NCBI GenBank assembly: GCA_013398955.1 | Contig: VWPU01014905.1 | Coordinates: 326,406 to 390,405, forward strand | Direction of reading: 5' to 3' | DNA from: Callaeas wilsoni | Taxonomy: Eukaryota; Chordata; Aves; Passeriformes; Callaeidae | Length of the DNA: 64,000 nt | Shown: in pieces, positions 9,736 through 21,509 of the stretch | Layout of the letters: every line of letters starts with the position of its first letter | Numbering within the stretch: the stretch's first letter is position 1 | The notes under the pieces: model-generated | Database searches by the model: none | Told to the model about the DNA's origin: nothing | What the model saw: only the letters and a program-made list of their open reading frames with translations | Position numbers and translations under genes: made by a program

Positions 9736-12629
9736 TAACATGAGAAAAAGTATGGAGTTCTTCCAAATTTTGTGGGCTTCTAGGATGGCACATATCATTG
9801 CTAAATGCTGAAAATTTCATTCTGAAGATTAACATGAGCATGCTGTGATAGTCATTTTGTATATCCTAGCTTGTTCTGTGTGGTTTGAGTTAATATAAAT
9901 ACGATTAAGCAGTGGTTTTTTTCCTCATAAATCTTGCATATTTTTCCAGTTTTCCATCTTTAGTGATTTTAGTCCGGAATCCTTCTCAGTTTCATGACAG
10001 ATAGTAAATCTGATCACTGAGAAGCAGACTGGGTTTTTTTTAAAAAATGTGCTATATATGTATTACAGAACAGCAATAATGCATGAGGTCCTGTCAAATA
10101 GGAGAATTGTAAATTAGCCTTCAGGTTTTTGGTGGCTCTCAGTCAACATGCTCAGCTGAACCACAACATTAAGTATTCAGTCAGAAAGTATGTTTTCTAC
10201 CCTGTGCTGGTTTGAGGTATTTGCATTAATGCAAATTGTGTTAATGACTGTGTTAGAATTGCTACACTTAAAGGAGAAAAAAAAGTCCAAAGCCCTAACA
10301 ATTCTGTTTCCTTATCATAACAGTTGGCACTGGTTTCATGTTTAGTTGTTGAGTTTTGTTTGGTTTCTTTTTTAAACTCTAACAAATGTCAACCGTAAGT
10401 GTCAAAGTGATGACCTTTTCCCTCAATTTGTGAAAGGATGGTTAACAAATAAGTTGTAGGGAAAGATCATTATTTAAGTAATTCAGCAGTTAGCAAGGAA
10501 TTTAACTACAGAAATAGTAATATATCAAGTCAAATTAAGTTCTGTATTTAGAACAATAAATGGGTCTAAGAGGAAGCGACTACTAGATTATAGCATATAT
10601 TAAACCACACAACTTGTCATTTAAAGAAAAGTAAACGTTTTAGTTATATGTTTGTAGAGTTGGAGGCAGCAGAAGAGAGAAGTATGGATCAGTACCAGGG
10701 CCTGACTTTGAGAATAATTTGTGAAAGTGCTTCTATCTGCAAGTTGCACCCTCTGTACCCTGATTGCCCAGGTAGCAAGTGCCAGAGCTCTGTGATGCTG
10801 CCACCTGTGAGGAAGGTACTCCCAGCTTAAAAATCGTGCCACAAAGGTCCTGGCCCTTGGCAGGGGGAACAGAGTGGCACCCGCTTCTCACCGGCCACAG
10901 GGCTTTTCTCAAGGGTATTGGGGACTGTGTGGCCACCTCTGGCCCTCCATGCACAATGCAGTGGTGAGCACTCCCTCGCTTCTCCACCCAACCTCTGCCT
11001 TTAAGCACTAACCAGCCTCTTGTACTGTTATTTTGTCAGGCCTGATAAAACCAACCTGATACTTTTCATGAGAAGGATTATGTCTCAGTCCAAAATACAC
11101 ATCTCTGCAAAACATCAGGAGGGACACCTCCCTGCACAGCCCAGAATGAAGGGCATTGGTTGATCGCAGATCAGTTTAAATTTACATTAGAAAACACCCT
11201 TAAGCTGTATTATTAACATAGTTCATTTTCTCAGAGCAAATGCAAGACTGATGCATCTAATTAAAATCAGAAGGTAGAAGTCCTTCTGCTATTGGGGCTT
11301 CATCTTCAGGGGAACTTCCACAGTGAAACAATCACCCTAATGGTGGTATTACTTCTTTTTGGACCAAGAGAAGGCTTTTCACATGTTCAAAACCAAGATA
11401 GTTAGATTATGACACCAGCCCTGCTAGGTCAGAGATACTGGACACAGATCATCACAATTGACATATGCACATGTCAATTTTTGGCAGCTCACTGTCCTGG
11501 ATCAGAGGTTCTGTCCTCTCTTTGGTTATTTCTACAGTTGAAAAAACCCAACAACAACAAAAGCAACCAAAGAAACCCCCAAAAAAACCGCACCAAATGA
11601 CAAAATTTTAAAAAACAAACAAACCTAAGTTCAGCCAAATTAAAAATGTAATACTGTAATGGGCAAGTTTTGGATTTATGCAAAAGACAAAAATGTTCTT
11701 TTAAGCATTTACAGTACAAATTATCCCTTGGGAAAGAATCTGTTCATTATATGTATAATGTTGTTCTCTACTTTAGTATGGTGTTTCCCAAAGAAAAACC
11801 TTCATGAAGGTACTTTTTTGCAGCACTGCAAAACTGAGTAATGGATCCTGTCTCCTGTCACGCAGAAATGAAGATGTCATGCCATATGGCTGAGAATTCT
11901 GTTCCCACAACAACAGCAATAAAATCAGTCTTACAAATCCTGGCAAGGTGTAAATTAATAACAGTGGGGTATGAAAAAAACCGAAACAACTTTTAGAGGG
12001 GAAAAAATATTTGAGCAGGAAGAGATCTCTTGCATCTTAGAAGCAAAAAAGCTCTCAGTAGTCATCAGCTGTAGTGTTCCTCAAACAATATTCCTGAGGA
12101 TGGAAAAGGTGAAATCATTCTTGGCTCACATAGCTTTGGGAACATATCTTCCGTCTTTCATGATGTGCCAGCAAAAATTACAGTCCTTACAATTTAAATT
12201 TATACATGAGAAAGAACAGCTGCATTCAAGTGCAGCAGCCGCCTTCAGAAGGGGTAGGTAGTGTTTTCATCAGCTGCTTTTCTAAACACCCCTGAGACAA
12301 CAGGAGTGGGCAGGCTCAGCTCATTTGCCCAGGCATCTCAGCACTGCAGCAAACTGGTGCAGCCAACACAAAGGTATCATTTAAATTGGAACCTGTTCTA
12401 TGTTAGTATGCATATTAAAAGTGAGAATCCAGGAGAGCTGCATAGAATTACTAGCAGTGCTAGTCTTGAGTGCATTGGACAGGAGAAAAAATGAAAAAAC
12501 TTCACACACCACCTTGGTATCTATGCATTGCTATCTCTCCTCTCATTGTCATCTCAATCTGTATTTACAGATTATCTATTCATGCTCTTGTTAGTCACTG
12601 TCTTCATGCAGTCAGATAAACACTGAAAA
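9736..12629. other. UTRN 3' flank, no gene recognised
   Basis: Mostly unique AT-rich sequence. A somewhat GC-richer patch lies at about 10700-11010. An A/C-rich low-complexity tract lies at 11538-11630. An imperfect palindrome AATTGACATATGCACATGTC lies around 11457-11480. Overlapping open frames on both strands at 10621-11008 are unsupported. I see no transposon signature. Confidence 0.6.
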
Positions 12630-12778
12630 TGTCTGGTTTTTCTGAGGCGAGTTGACCGTGACTGGATGCTTGGTGCCCACCAAAGCCTCTCTATCACTCC
12701 CTTCCTCAACTGGACAGGGGAGAGAAAATATAATGAAAGCTCATGAGTCGAGATAAGGACAGGAGAGATCACTCACCT
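12630..12778 (-). mobile_element. LTR-retrotransposon-like fragment (avian ERV, minus orientation)
   Basis: The + strand carries GGTGCCCACCAAAGCC, CTCTATCACTCCC and GCTCATGAGTCGAGATAAGG, a combination I recognise from a widespread avian LTR-related repeat. Its reverse complement contains CTTATCTCGACTCATGAG, which matches TCTCAACCCATGAGTTTTACC in the solo LTR at 21173-21504. The two are therefore probably related. No TG...CA ends or target duplication are visible, so it is a fragment. Confidence 0.5.
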
Positions 12779-12892
12779 ACAAATGAAGTTGTATACATTA
12801 ATAAATAAAAGCACAGACAGAAGATAAAATAGTAACTGCCACTGACAATCCACATCACTGATTTAAATGCAAACAGAAGTAAGGAAGGTTAA

Positions 12893-13632
12893 GGGTTACC
12901 TAGATCCTCATTCTTGAAGGTCAAAGTGACATTTACCTTCTTCCAGTCCTCAGGATCTTCCGCTGTTTCCCATGACCTTCCAAAGGTAAATAAAAGCAGT
13001 CTTGCAATGATATCAGCCACTTCTCACAGCACTCCTGGGTTAAGTCCCAACACATCCCATGGGCAGTTTGTTCAGTACCTGCAGTTTGCTTACGTGTTCC
13101 CTGACCTGATTCTTCTCCACCAAAGAGGAGGACATCTCCCTTGCTCCAGACTTCTGGCCAGTCTTAGTAGTAAAGACAGAGATAAAGATAGAGAGTTCAG
13201 TACCTCAGACATTCCTGTGCCCTTTGTCACCAGGTCCTCTTCACCAGTGGGCTCGTTTTCCCTAGCCTGCTTTTTTCTGCTGATGTACTCAAAGTCATTC
13301 TTATCACCTTTTGTAGCCTGTACCAGGCCTTGGCTTTCCTAACCCTATCCCTGCAGAATTGGGCAGTATATCGGTATTCTTCTTGGTCCCCAAACAGGCT
13401 AAAGTCTGCTCTCCTGAGGCCCAGGGATGTCATCCTGCTTTTTTGCCTTAATCCCTTTGGAATCCTGAGCACTGTCATCTCATGGTCACTGTAGCTACAG
13501 CAACCCTTAACCTTCACATCCCTTACCCATTCTTCCTTTGTGAGTAGGAGGTCCAGCAAGGTGCCTCCTCTCACCAGATTGTCAGTCATTTATGTGAAGA
13601 AATTGTCACCCAGTACACTCTAAGAAATTTTC
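12893..13632 (-). mobile_element. CR1 LINE fragment: ORF2 from endonuclease end to start of reverse transcriptase
   Basis: Reading the minus strand, 13589-13440 encodes GGTLLDLLLTKEEWVRDVKV followed by a SDHEMTVLRI segment. These match the avian CR1 ORF2 region after the endonuclease domain. Further on it encodes KNDFEYISRKKQAREN-like sequence in a shifted frame, and near 12950 EDPEDWKKVNVT, the conserved entry to the CR1 reverse transcriptase. Frameshifts and stops break the reading frame, and the catalytic RT core and 3' end are absent. It is therefore a dead internal fragment. The LTR-like piece at 12630-12778 lies just beyond its RT-side end. Confidence 0.85.
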
Positions 13633-14190
13633 CCTCAACAGTTAGTATAATTCTTGCATGATGTCCTGAAAAAATCTTTTGCCAGAGAATTGCAGCACAT
13701 GAGTAGAGGACTTTTTAAACACAGATGCTTTGGTTGATTTTGTTTAGTACCTCAAAGTATTTTAGTGAGCAGTTGTGAGAAGTCTAATGAATGGTAGCAA
13801 CACTCAGACAAGTAAAAACATCCAGCTGTATTTCTGTCTCTCCAGTGCCAGCAGCCCCTCTGGAATGGAAAGTGTAGCTCTGACCTACTTGCTTTCAGCA
13901 GACTATAATTACAGCACTGATCAATTTTCTATAAAAATACAGATGTGAACAAATAGAAAACCCAAGTGGCTGAAACATGAGCAGAATAACATTATTTCAT
14001 CCCCTAAATCCCAGTTCCTGCAAAGATGATGCTTTCAGGCTGAAAAGTAAAACCAGTGAAATGACAGTAAACTATCAGAATAACAGTTGAGTTCATTATG
14101 AAATACGAGCCAGACTTTGTAAACAAACAAGATATACCACAGTATATCTTATATAAGTGCAGATTGTGTTACACATTTGGCGGCAAGGGC

Positions 14191-14352
14191 CTGAACTGGG
14201 TGTCCAAAGCTGGACACAGCACCCCAGCCCCAGTATCCCCAGTTAAAAGGGAATAGTCACTCCCTTTGATCTGCAGATTAGAGTTTTGTTAGGATGCCCT
14301 CCTTTTGTTGCCAGACTGCTCTGCTTTGGGACACGACCATCCATGGCAAAGG
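14191..14352 (-). mobile_element. Diverged CR1 LINE fragment (minus)
   Basis: The + strand text AAGCTGGACACAGCACCCCAG, then CACTCCCTTTGATCTGCAG and AGGATGCCCTCC..TTGTTGCCA, resembles the reverse complement of the CR1 3' region. That region includes the segment encoding the end of ORF2 (GGACACAGTACTCCAG...CTCCCTTGACCTGCTGGC in typical avian copies). It is heavily diverged and truncated at both ends. It may belong to the same original insertion as 12893-13632. Confidence 0.55.
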
Positions 14353-17300
14353 CAGTAGGTGATAGATGAGGCTGCTTACTTCCAGGTTAACCCACTTAAC
14401 TCAGAGTTTGGTAGCATTTGGCAAAGAAATTCTTCTGATAACTATTCACAGTCTTGTTCCTGCAGGCAATTTGGTTCTCTTTTCCTGCGAATCACAGTAC
14501 TTGTAACATTATTTACAAGAATGGGAGTAAGAGATAAATCTTTCTAACATGCCACTTTCATTTAACTGCTCTTCTTGCAGAAGAATGCCTTGCTTTCCCA
14601 GGCATTGACTCATATGTGGGTCTAATTGACTTCTTTCATTCACATGTCCAGAGACAGTCAACCCTTGAACACATAAAAGCTGAAAAACCAAACCACACCG
14701 AGTGTTTTGATTAAAAATTTTGTAAGCTTGCCAATGTTGTTCCTCACTTTATTATTTATAGCATCTCCTGTACCTTAGAAATTTCTACCAAGTGGACAAA
14801 ACCAGTACACTTTCCATTTCTCTGCCCAAAGCAAGGCTCCCACTGAAAGCTTCTGGAAAGTTTGACTTAAAATAACAAGTTGATGAATGGGACAATATCA
14901 TTATGCACCACCAAGTTACACTTTTTAAAGGCTGATTACAGACAGCCTCAAATGTCATCTCTTCTTGACATTGCTGATTTTAGGGCTCTTTAAGGTTAAT
15001 ATAAACTAATCCAGAAAAAAAAAAATCCGTCACACCTTTCAAGGATATTTGGAAAAAACATCTCTACATACAGAAGCTTAAGCCTGTCAGCCTTGTCTGC
15101 AGTCACTGCATTTATTTATTAGCTTTTAACCCAGTTGCAAAGGAAAGAGAAGTTTATAGCACATCTGTTTCCACAGAGATTGGATAAAATATGGCAGTTT
15201 AGTTAATGAGAGTATTTTTTATTAATCTATTTTTGCTTGGATAGCTGATATAAATGAATGCTTAAGAAAAAGAGGTGTTTTTTTCCTAGTTTCTAATAGT
15301 AGTATTATACCTCTCTCAAGCAAAGTGTACCTAGCAAAAAGTTAGATTACATGATGTGATTAAAACCAAGATATTCCACATCCATCTACCCTCCTTCCTA
15401 GACTGGCAGAAGTGACAAGGCAAAAATCAAAAGTAATGCTGTAATGAAGCAGATGTAAAAAAACAGTCCTGAGGACTGCCCTTCCAATAAGAAGTGCCTC
15501 AAGCAGCAACACAGACGATAACATGGCATTATTTCAGTTACATATATACACACATATAGTATACTATACTTTTATATATGTACACACACTGCAGACCACT
15601 GTGTATAAAAGGACAGGATTATACCAATGAAAGTGTAATAAATATTAATGAAAAAGAAAATAAAATGGACAAAAAAAAAAAAATCACAGCTTGCTCACCA
15701 TCTGCCTAAGCAACTCCACGGAGCTCGCTGCCCCCCATGAAGGGCAGTCTCCCCTCTCAGGAGAGGCACTACTGGCCCCTGGAGGCTCCCACCCCATCAG
15801 GCACTCCAAGGCTTTGTCCTCCCCACCAAGGGGCAAGGCGGGAAGAAGGATATCCCAGTTTAGGCTCCCCATCCCCAAACTGGGATCACTTAATATTCTA
15901 GTTCAGCAACACTCGAAAAAGGAAAGCCGTGTTTATCTGGTGGGTATTAGCAGCATAATGGCAGTAATTAACTAATAATCACCTTAAAAATGTGCTCTTA
16001 TCTTAGAGCTTGAGAAAGAACAGAGACTGAAGGCTGGGGCAATTATCTCCTGCTTTAGCTCCAGGGAAGCAAGCACCGAATAAGCATTCATATCAAAGTC
16101 AGTAAATAAGTTGGCCAATTACCTATTCCCACATCACCATTGAAGCTTCTTGATTGAAGATTGCAAACATTTATGTTTAGCCTTCAGCTTAGTATTTAGA
16201 GTGCCATATGAATCTGCATTAAAAATTTATCCCTGAGTTACTGCTTAAAGTCAACACAATCAGTATTCATGTCTCTGTGAGCACGGACACGTAAAAAACA
16301 TTTTTGTGTAATCACAAAGCATCTTTTATACATATAAGCACAGGGTCTGTCAGGGAATCAACTGCCCTTCCAGTCTGTCAAATACCTTGGTTTGGCAGGG
16401 TTGAGGCAAATTTAATATACATGTTAGTATAGCTGATTAACTACTCATTTTAGAATTAAAGGAAGGAGTTTCAATGTGCACTGAATTAGTGGGTTTTGCT
16501 AGAATTTTCCTTACTGCTGTCCTTCTCTCCCACAAAGCCCTAAAAAGTGTTTTGGGAATAGATGGGCATCTCTTTCCGCTTCATCTCTCCTGCAGTGCAC
16601 AAAGGGCAGAACACACTCACTCTGTGCCAGTCCAAGTGTGTGCCTTGGAATGACTCCCCCTCCTTCCCTCTGCTATTTCACCAGCACTATATCATACTGC
16701 ACATACCTTTAGTAAGAGCCAAGGAATAGATTTGCCAACCCACTGTCTCTATATGACATTTTCAGTAGGCTTAAGCTGATTTAAAACTAACATAGCTGCA
16801 AAGGTGTCAGCAAAAGCCAAATTTTCAAGAAATTAGGTTGTCAGTGAGTAGTTAAGTACATTCTAGGCTGGAAATTTGCCTTTGTTGTCAGCAGACAAGG
16901 AAAAAGTAGGATTGCTAAGAAAAAGAAAAAAAAATTCAAGCTGAATTTAAGGTAAATCAATGGCACTGATATGGCATTAGAGCGACAGACTTTTCAGAGG
17001 TGCTCTTTCTGCAAGGACTCTAAAAGCAAACCTACAGTCTAGCTGTGGGTCCTGGCTACTTAGGCATTAAGAACTTGCCATCTGTTGCTGCAGGTTTCCT
17101 GTAAGTGCACTGGACTTCTTAACGGTAAATTAATTCCTTAGGTATTGAATTTCTCAACTTAAAACATTTGCATGGAAATAATTTTTAAAAACCTCAAACG
17201 AACAAAAAGCCCACACCAAGAACTATACTGACCAGGTTAAATAATCAGCAATGTAGGGCCCAGACCATGGTTCTCAAACACGCTACCTTTGCCAGAAGGC

Positions 17301-18282
17301 AGCCAGCATCAAGAAATCAAGATTCATATCACAGTATAGACATGCTCATGTCAGGGAAAAAAAAAAAAAAAAAAAGTCAAAAGAGCGCAGAACCCTGCTT
17401 GTCGTGTGCTTTAGCCCTCAGCTTTTTACACACCTTGCCCTATCTTTTGTAAAAGCCCTGTACAGTGTGTGTGAGTCTTTATACTTGTAATGATCCCCTT
17501 CTCTTTGGTAGTGCGTGCATACTTTCGGTGTTCTCTCCAAAACTGGTGGCACTTAAAGATTTTCTTGAGGAATTAATCTCAGAAGTTTTATGTTTCCAGT
17601 TTCTTTCTTATGCTGCAAATACAAATGGATGGTTGACACTAATTATGACTTATATCTCTCTGAGAGATATGTCATCACAATGACATACTGCTGTCCAAGG
17701 TCAGCAATCTATGTCAAAGCATTTACAGGATATTTCATGGGTAAGCACTTAATCACATTGCAAGCAACTAGGGAAAGGCTTAGCCAAGTAACTTAAAGAA
17801 ATGAATGATAATAATGTAGGACTTTGCTAAATTCAGCAAAATTTTCTACTAGCTATTTTCCTACAGCCCATTTTCATGAATTCCCTTATGCCATTAAAAT
17901 ATATAAACCACATTTAAATGACAAAACAATCCTCACTCTAAACATCAACAACCATCAGGCATTCTTTCCTAAAAGAAACAACTTCTGGGAAAAGTCACTT
18001 CACTTCATTCAAAAAACACCTTCTAAACCAAAAATCCATGTATCAAATGCATAGACTGAAGAGTTCAGACATTCCATAGAAAAAAATTAATCCCACTTCA
18101 GCCAAGAGTCTCCTACTATCCACTAAACAATCACTTCCTGTCTGCATTGATTTAAAGCTCTTTATTAGTCCTTTTTTAAGTTAACTGCTCCCTATTTAGT
18201 ATGTCTCATGCACATAATCGGACTCAGATGCTTGGGTTGCCATCCACAGTGGCTTTTCTAACCGTGTACTACCAAGGAACAC
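14353..18282. other. Intergenic, no gene recognised
   Basis: AT-rich unique sequence with minor simple repeats: a TA/CA tract at 15540-15589 and A-runs at 15669-15682 and 17350-17374. A perfect 10-bp inverted repeat (ATCCCAGTTT/AAACTGGGAT, 15852-15861 and 15877-15886, 15-nt loop) lies in a GC-richer patch at 15700-15890. The open frames at 15684-15975 (both strands) and 17267-17796 have no supporting features. Confidence 0.6.
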
Positions 18283-18686
18283 CGAGATAATTAAAGGACT
18301 GGAGCATTTCTCCTACAGGGAAATGCTGAGAAAGCTGGGATTGTTCAGCCTTGAGAAGAGGGGACCAGTGTATGTAAATACCTGATGTGAGGGTCCAAAA
18401 AGACAGAGCCAGGTCGTTTTCACTGGTGCTCAGTGACAACACAAGGATCAATGGGCACAAGCTAAAACACAGGCGATTCCCTCAGAACATCAGGGAACAT
18501 TTCCTTATTATGAGAGTCTCCAAGTGCTGGCACAGGCTGCCCAAAAAGGTTGTGAAGCCTCCATCCCTGGAGATATTTAAAAGCTGTACAAGTAACTACT
18601 TCTGGGTGGCACTGCTTGAGTAGGGAGGGGATGTTGGACAAGATGACCTCCAGAAGTCCAACCTCAACCAATCCACGAGTCTGTGA
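18283..18686 (+). mobile_element. CR1 LINE, 5'-truncated 3' end
   Basis: The sequence runs ATTAAAGGACTGGAGCATTT, ...GAAATGCTGAGAAAGCTGGG, ...TTCAGCCTTGAGAAGAG, ...AATGGGCACAAGCTAAAACA, ...GGCACAGGCTGCCCAAAAAG, ...GACAAGATGACCTCCAGAAG, ...CCAACCTCAACCAATCCACGAGTCTGTG. This is the standard order of the avian CR1 end of ORF2 plus 3' UTR. The terminal octamer repeat has decayed. The short open frame at 18387-18623 is a product of this repeat. Confidence 0.9.
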
Positions 18687-21172
18687 AAGTGTCTTAAGAT
18701 TAAAAACTTTTCTATTTAAACTATTGGAAGGCTTTATGCTACAAATAAGCCTTTGTACACAGTTAAAAAATAGTGAAGTAGGAATTGGTCAATGAAGCAC
18801 TTCCTAGAAAGAGGCAGGCAGCCCTTTCTCCAGCTATTTGAATTACTGCACCAGCTTTCTAATAAATCTCCTTCACCTTACCTACCTGACTTCAAAAAGC
18901 AGGAAACAAAAGCTTTTCAGCCCTTGCCTTTCTTGCTCTTTACTTATGTTAAGTCTTTGCCTTCCTTTTTACAAGAGTAGATCCTGAATATCAGTGTATG
19001 TTGGGAAGGAGGCAGTACCCAACAGTGCCAGTTTCCCAAGTTACAAAATTGCTGGTAAATTTTCACATACTCATTTGTATTTGGCATGGAGAGCTTAACT
19101 CAGATTTGTTTTTCCCCTTTGTACTCAAGAGCTGCACAGCCACCCAGCTGGTGCCTCGCTATGTCACATACATGTGTTTCACCACTACTGACAGTGACGC
19201 ACACTCTTCCAGCCGCCTCTCCCTCAGCCATTCCAGGGGCAGTCAGAGCTCCTGCACCCAGGCACTCCTCTGGAAATGATTCAGGACTATATAAGAGGGA
19301 TGGCAATACAAAAAAGCTAAGACGCTTCCAGATTTTGAGAGAGTCTCTATAAGCAGGATAATAAAAGTATAAAAACTGAATAAAAGCCTCAACTCCTACC
19401 CCAACCTCTACATTGCCAGTTTTGTGTTTCAGTATCAAATTGATAGACATACACTCCGCTAATGAAGAATTTTCAGTCAAGCACCTGCCTCAAGCAGTTC
19501 TGCCTCTTCCAGGAATCCACATCACTGCCTTACGGGCACTTCCAGGAGGGAGGGAGACATCTCAAGGCAGTATCAGATCAAAGCCTGCAGAAGTCAGCAG
19601 CCTTGTGCAATACCCTGCTGGACAAAACTAAGTAATTCGAGGGTCTCCTGGGCCTCACAGCAGCAGGCAACTCTTCAGCAGAAAATGTTCCTTTGCAAAG
19701 GCCCAGCTGGGCCCTGTCTCAGCACCCTGCCTCCAGATTACGACCAGGACACAGCTCACAATGCATTCTATTGAAATGGCAAGGGGGAATAACAGCACCG
19801 TACACACAGAGCTGCTGCTTTCCAAAGATGTTATAAATTAAATGATTCCATTTTAAGCCACAAGCACCCCTTCAGCTCCTCTTCTCCCTGGTTGCCCAAA
19901 AACAAGCCAAACCCTGGAAGGCCACTCAGTAAAAAAACTGATGAGAAAACAGACTTGCCAGTTGTGAGCTACAGCTCTCTTAAATAAAGATGACAAAGCC
20001 ACAAAAGAGTCCACTGAAAAGGCTACTCCCCATCCACTTTAGTGCAAACTGAGAACTGTCACTGAAGTACCTGCACTGCAAATATCCACGTTCAAAATGG
20101 AAAGGAGCCAAAACCCAGCACTCTTTGACTGTCATGGGAGTTTTAAGACAGTTCTGACCTGATTACTACAGTGCTGTACATTAGAATCAGAGACAGTCTT
20201 GTGGGTTCCATGCCATTAAAAGTTCACAGCTATCAGGGCGCCCACATGGCTTCGGTTTCAAGAATGTCAGACTCAGAGAAGGTGAGTGGTTCTTACCACC
20301 TTTTTATTTCAAGCCAAAGGGTTTGGGTTTGTTTGGATGTTTTTGAGAAATATACAATATTCCTAAACCACTTGATTTGTTATGAAATCCCAACTCCTAC
20401 CTATAAATCCAAAATGATTTGATCTTAGTACAGTCCATTTATTCTGTCTCTATTACTGGTCAAGCCTGAAAGGAATCACTTTTTGCCCTGCAGCAGCAGA
20501 AAATCTCTGGATCCCCCAACCGTTTATCATCTACTTTTGTAACTTCATCCTATGAGAGATCAGGCAGCTACCAAAAACAAAGCCCTCTTGTACATTATTG
20601 AGCCTTGCAAATCATTAGTGCTGGCATCTGAAACTACAAAGTATGAACAGCCATAGTGACAAACAACATTAATTTACTGCAGTAAGAGAAGATTATTTTC
20701 ATCTTTGACTTGAGTGTTTTAAATAAGGGACATATCAGCAGGCAGTACTTACCTTCTCTCTCTTGAAGATAAACAGGAGAATCGCTGCCACAAGTACACA
20801 ACTTATCTTTCAGCCACTGAATTGCTCTGATCCCATTCCAGACTGGACTGCTCCCCTCTTCCCCAAGCCTTCAGACTCCAAGGCTCTCACCTTCCCCACC
20901 CCACAGTAAGGCAAAGGCCCATCTTACAATCATTATTAACTCCATCCCCCAGAGGGGATGCTTATGTAGGAACCAGAGCAAAGAAAGAGCAAAATGAGCC
21001 AGTGAAGCCTAATTGCTGCTCCATCAGGCACAGCTGGGAAATAGCTGAGCCATCCCAGCTGGGCTCAGGTCAGCTGCCCTCACTCAGGGCTTGTTTGAAC
21101 CTCAACAGCTCTTGTCTGCTTGCACTACTGGTCTCATCTTTGTTTTTCCCTAACAAAATTTTTGTTTCCTGT
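18687..21172. other. Intergenic, no gene recognised
   Basis: Unique sequence with moderate GC patches (about 19100-19280, 19480-19740 and 20860-21110). Overlapping opposite-strand open frames at 19086-19480 have no start context, splice sites or family resemblance. No transposon signature was seen. Confidence 0.55.
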
Positions 21173-21504
21173 TGTCCTGGTTTCAGCCAGGACTGGGTGA
21201 AATTTCTTTGCAGTAGCCAGGAGGGGACCTGACTGTGGGGGTGTGGCCAGGACCCAGATTTTTTTTATATCACCTCATTAATTACCATGGCAGGGGAAGG
21301 GAACTCACTGTAGCTTCCAGGGAGAAGAATGCTCCTTATGTTCTTAATAGATACTGTTCCTTTTCTTATCTCATTGATGTTCCCAATACATTGTTCTTTT
21401 CTCAACCCATGAGTTTTACCTTTTGTGCTTCCAACTGGAATGAGAAGTGGGCCTGGTTTTAGTGGGTGTGCTGAATTAGAGAATACCATTCCTAAACCAT
21501 GACA
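21173..21504 (+). mobile_element. Solo LTR of an endogenous retrovirus-like element, 332 bp
   Basis: It starts TGTCCTGGTTTCAGCCAGGA and ends CCTAAACCATGACA, so it has TG...CA ends with the inverted terminal match expected of an LTR (TGTCCTGGTTT / AAACCATGACA). It is flanked by a perfect 5-bp direct repeat CCTGT (21168-21172 and 21505-21509), a target-site duplication. The internal motif CTCAACCCATGAGTTTTACC (21401-21420) is typical of a common avian LTR group. No gag/pol/env-like sequence adjoins it. A single LTR with matching flanks implies recombination between the two LTRs of an old provirus. Five-base duplications suit ERVL-type elements. The open frames across it (21235-21711) are incidental. 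Confidence 0.9.
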
Positions 21505-21509
21505 CCTGT

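Noticed and set aside
13227..13589. 120-codon minus-strand frame as a host gene
   Set aside because: Its sequence is the CR1 ORF2 segment following the endonuclease, broken by frameshifts on both sides. It is a dead LINE fragment.
17350..17374. Poly(A) run as the tail of a processed pseudogene
   Set aside because: No coding-like or known gene sequence precedes it, and no flanking direct repeats were found.
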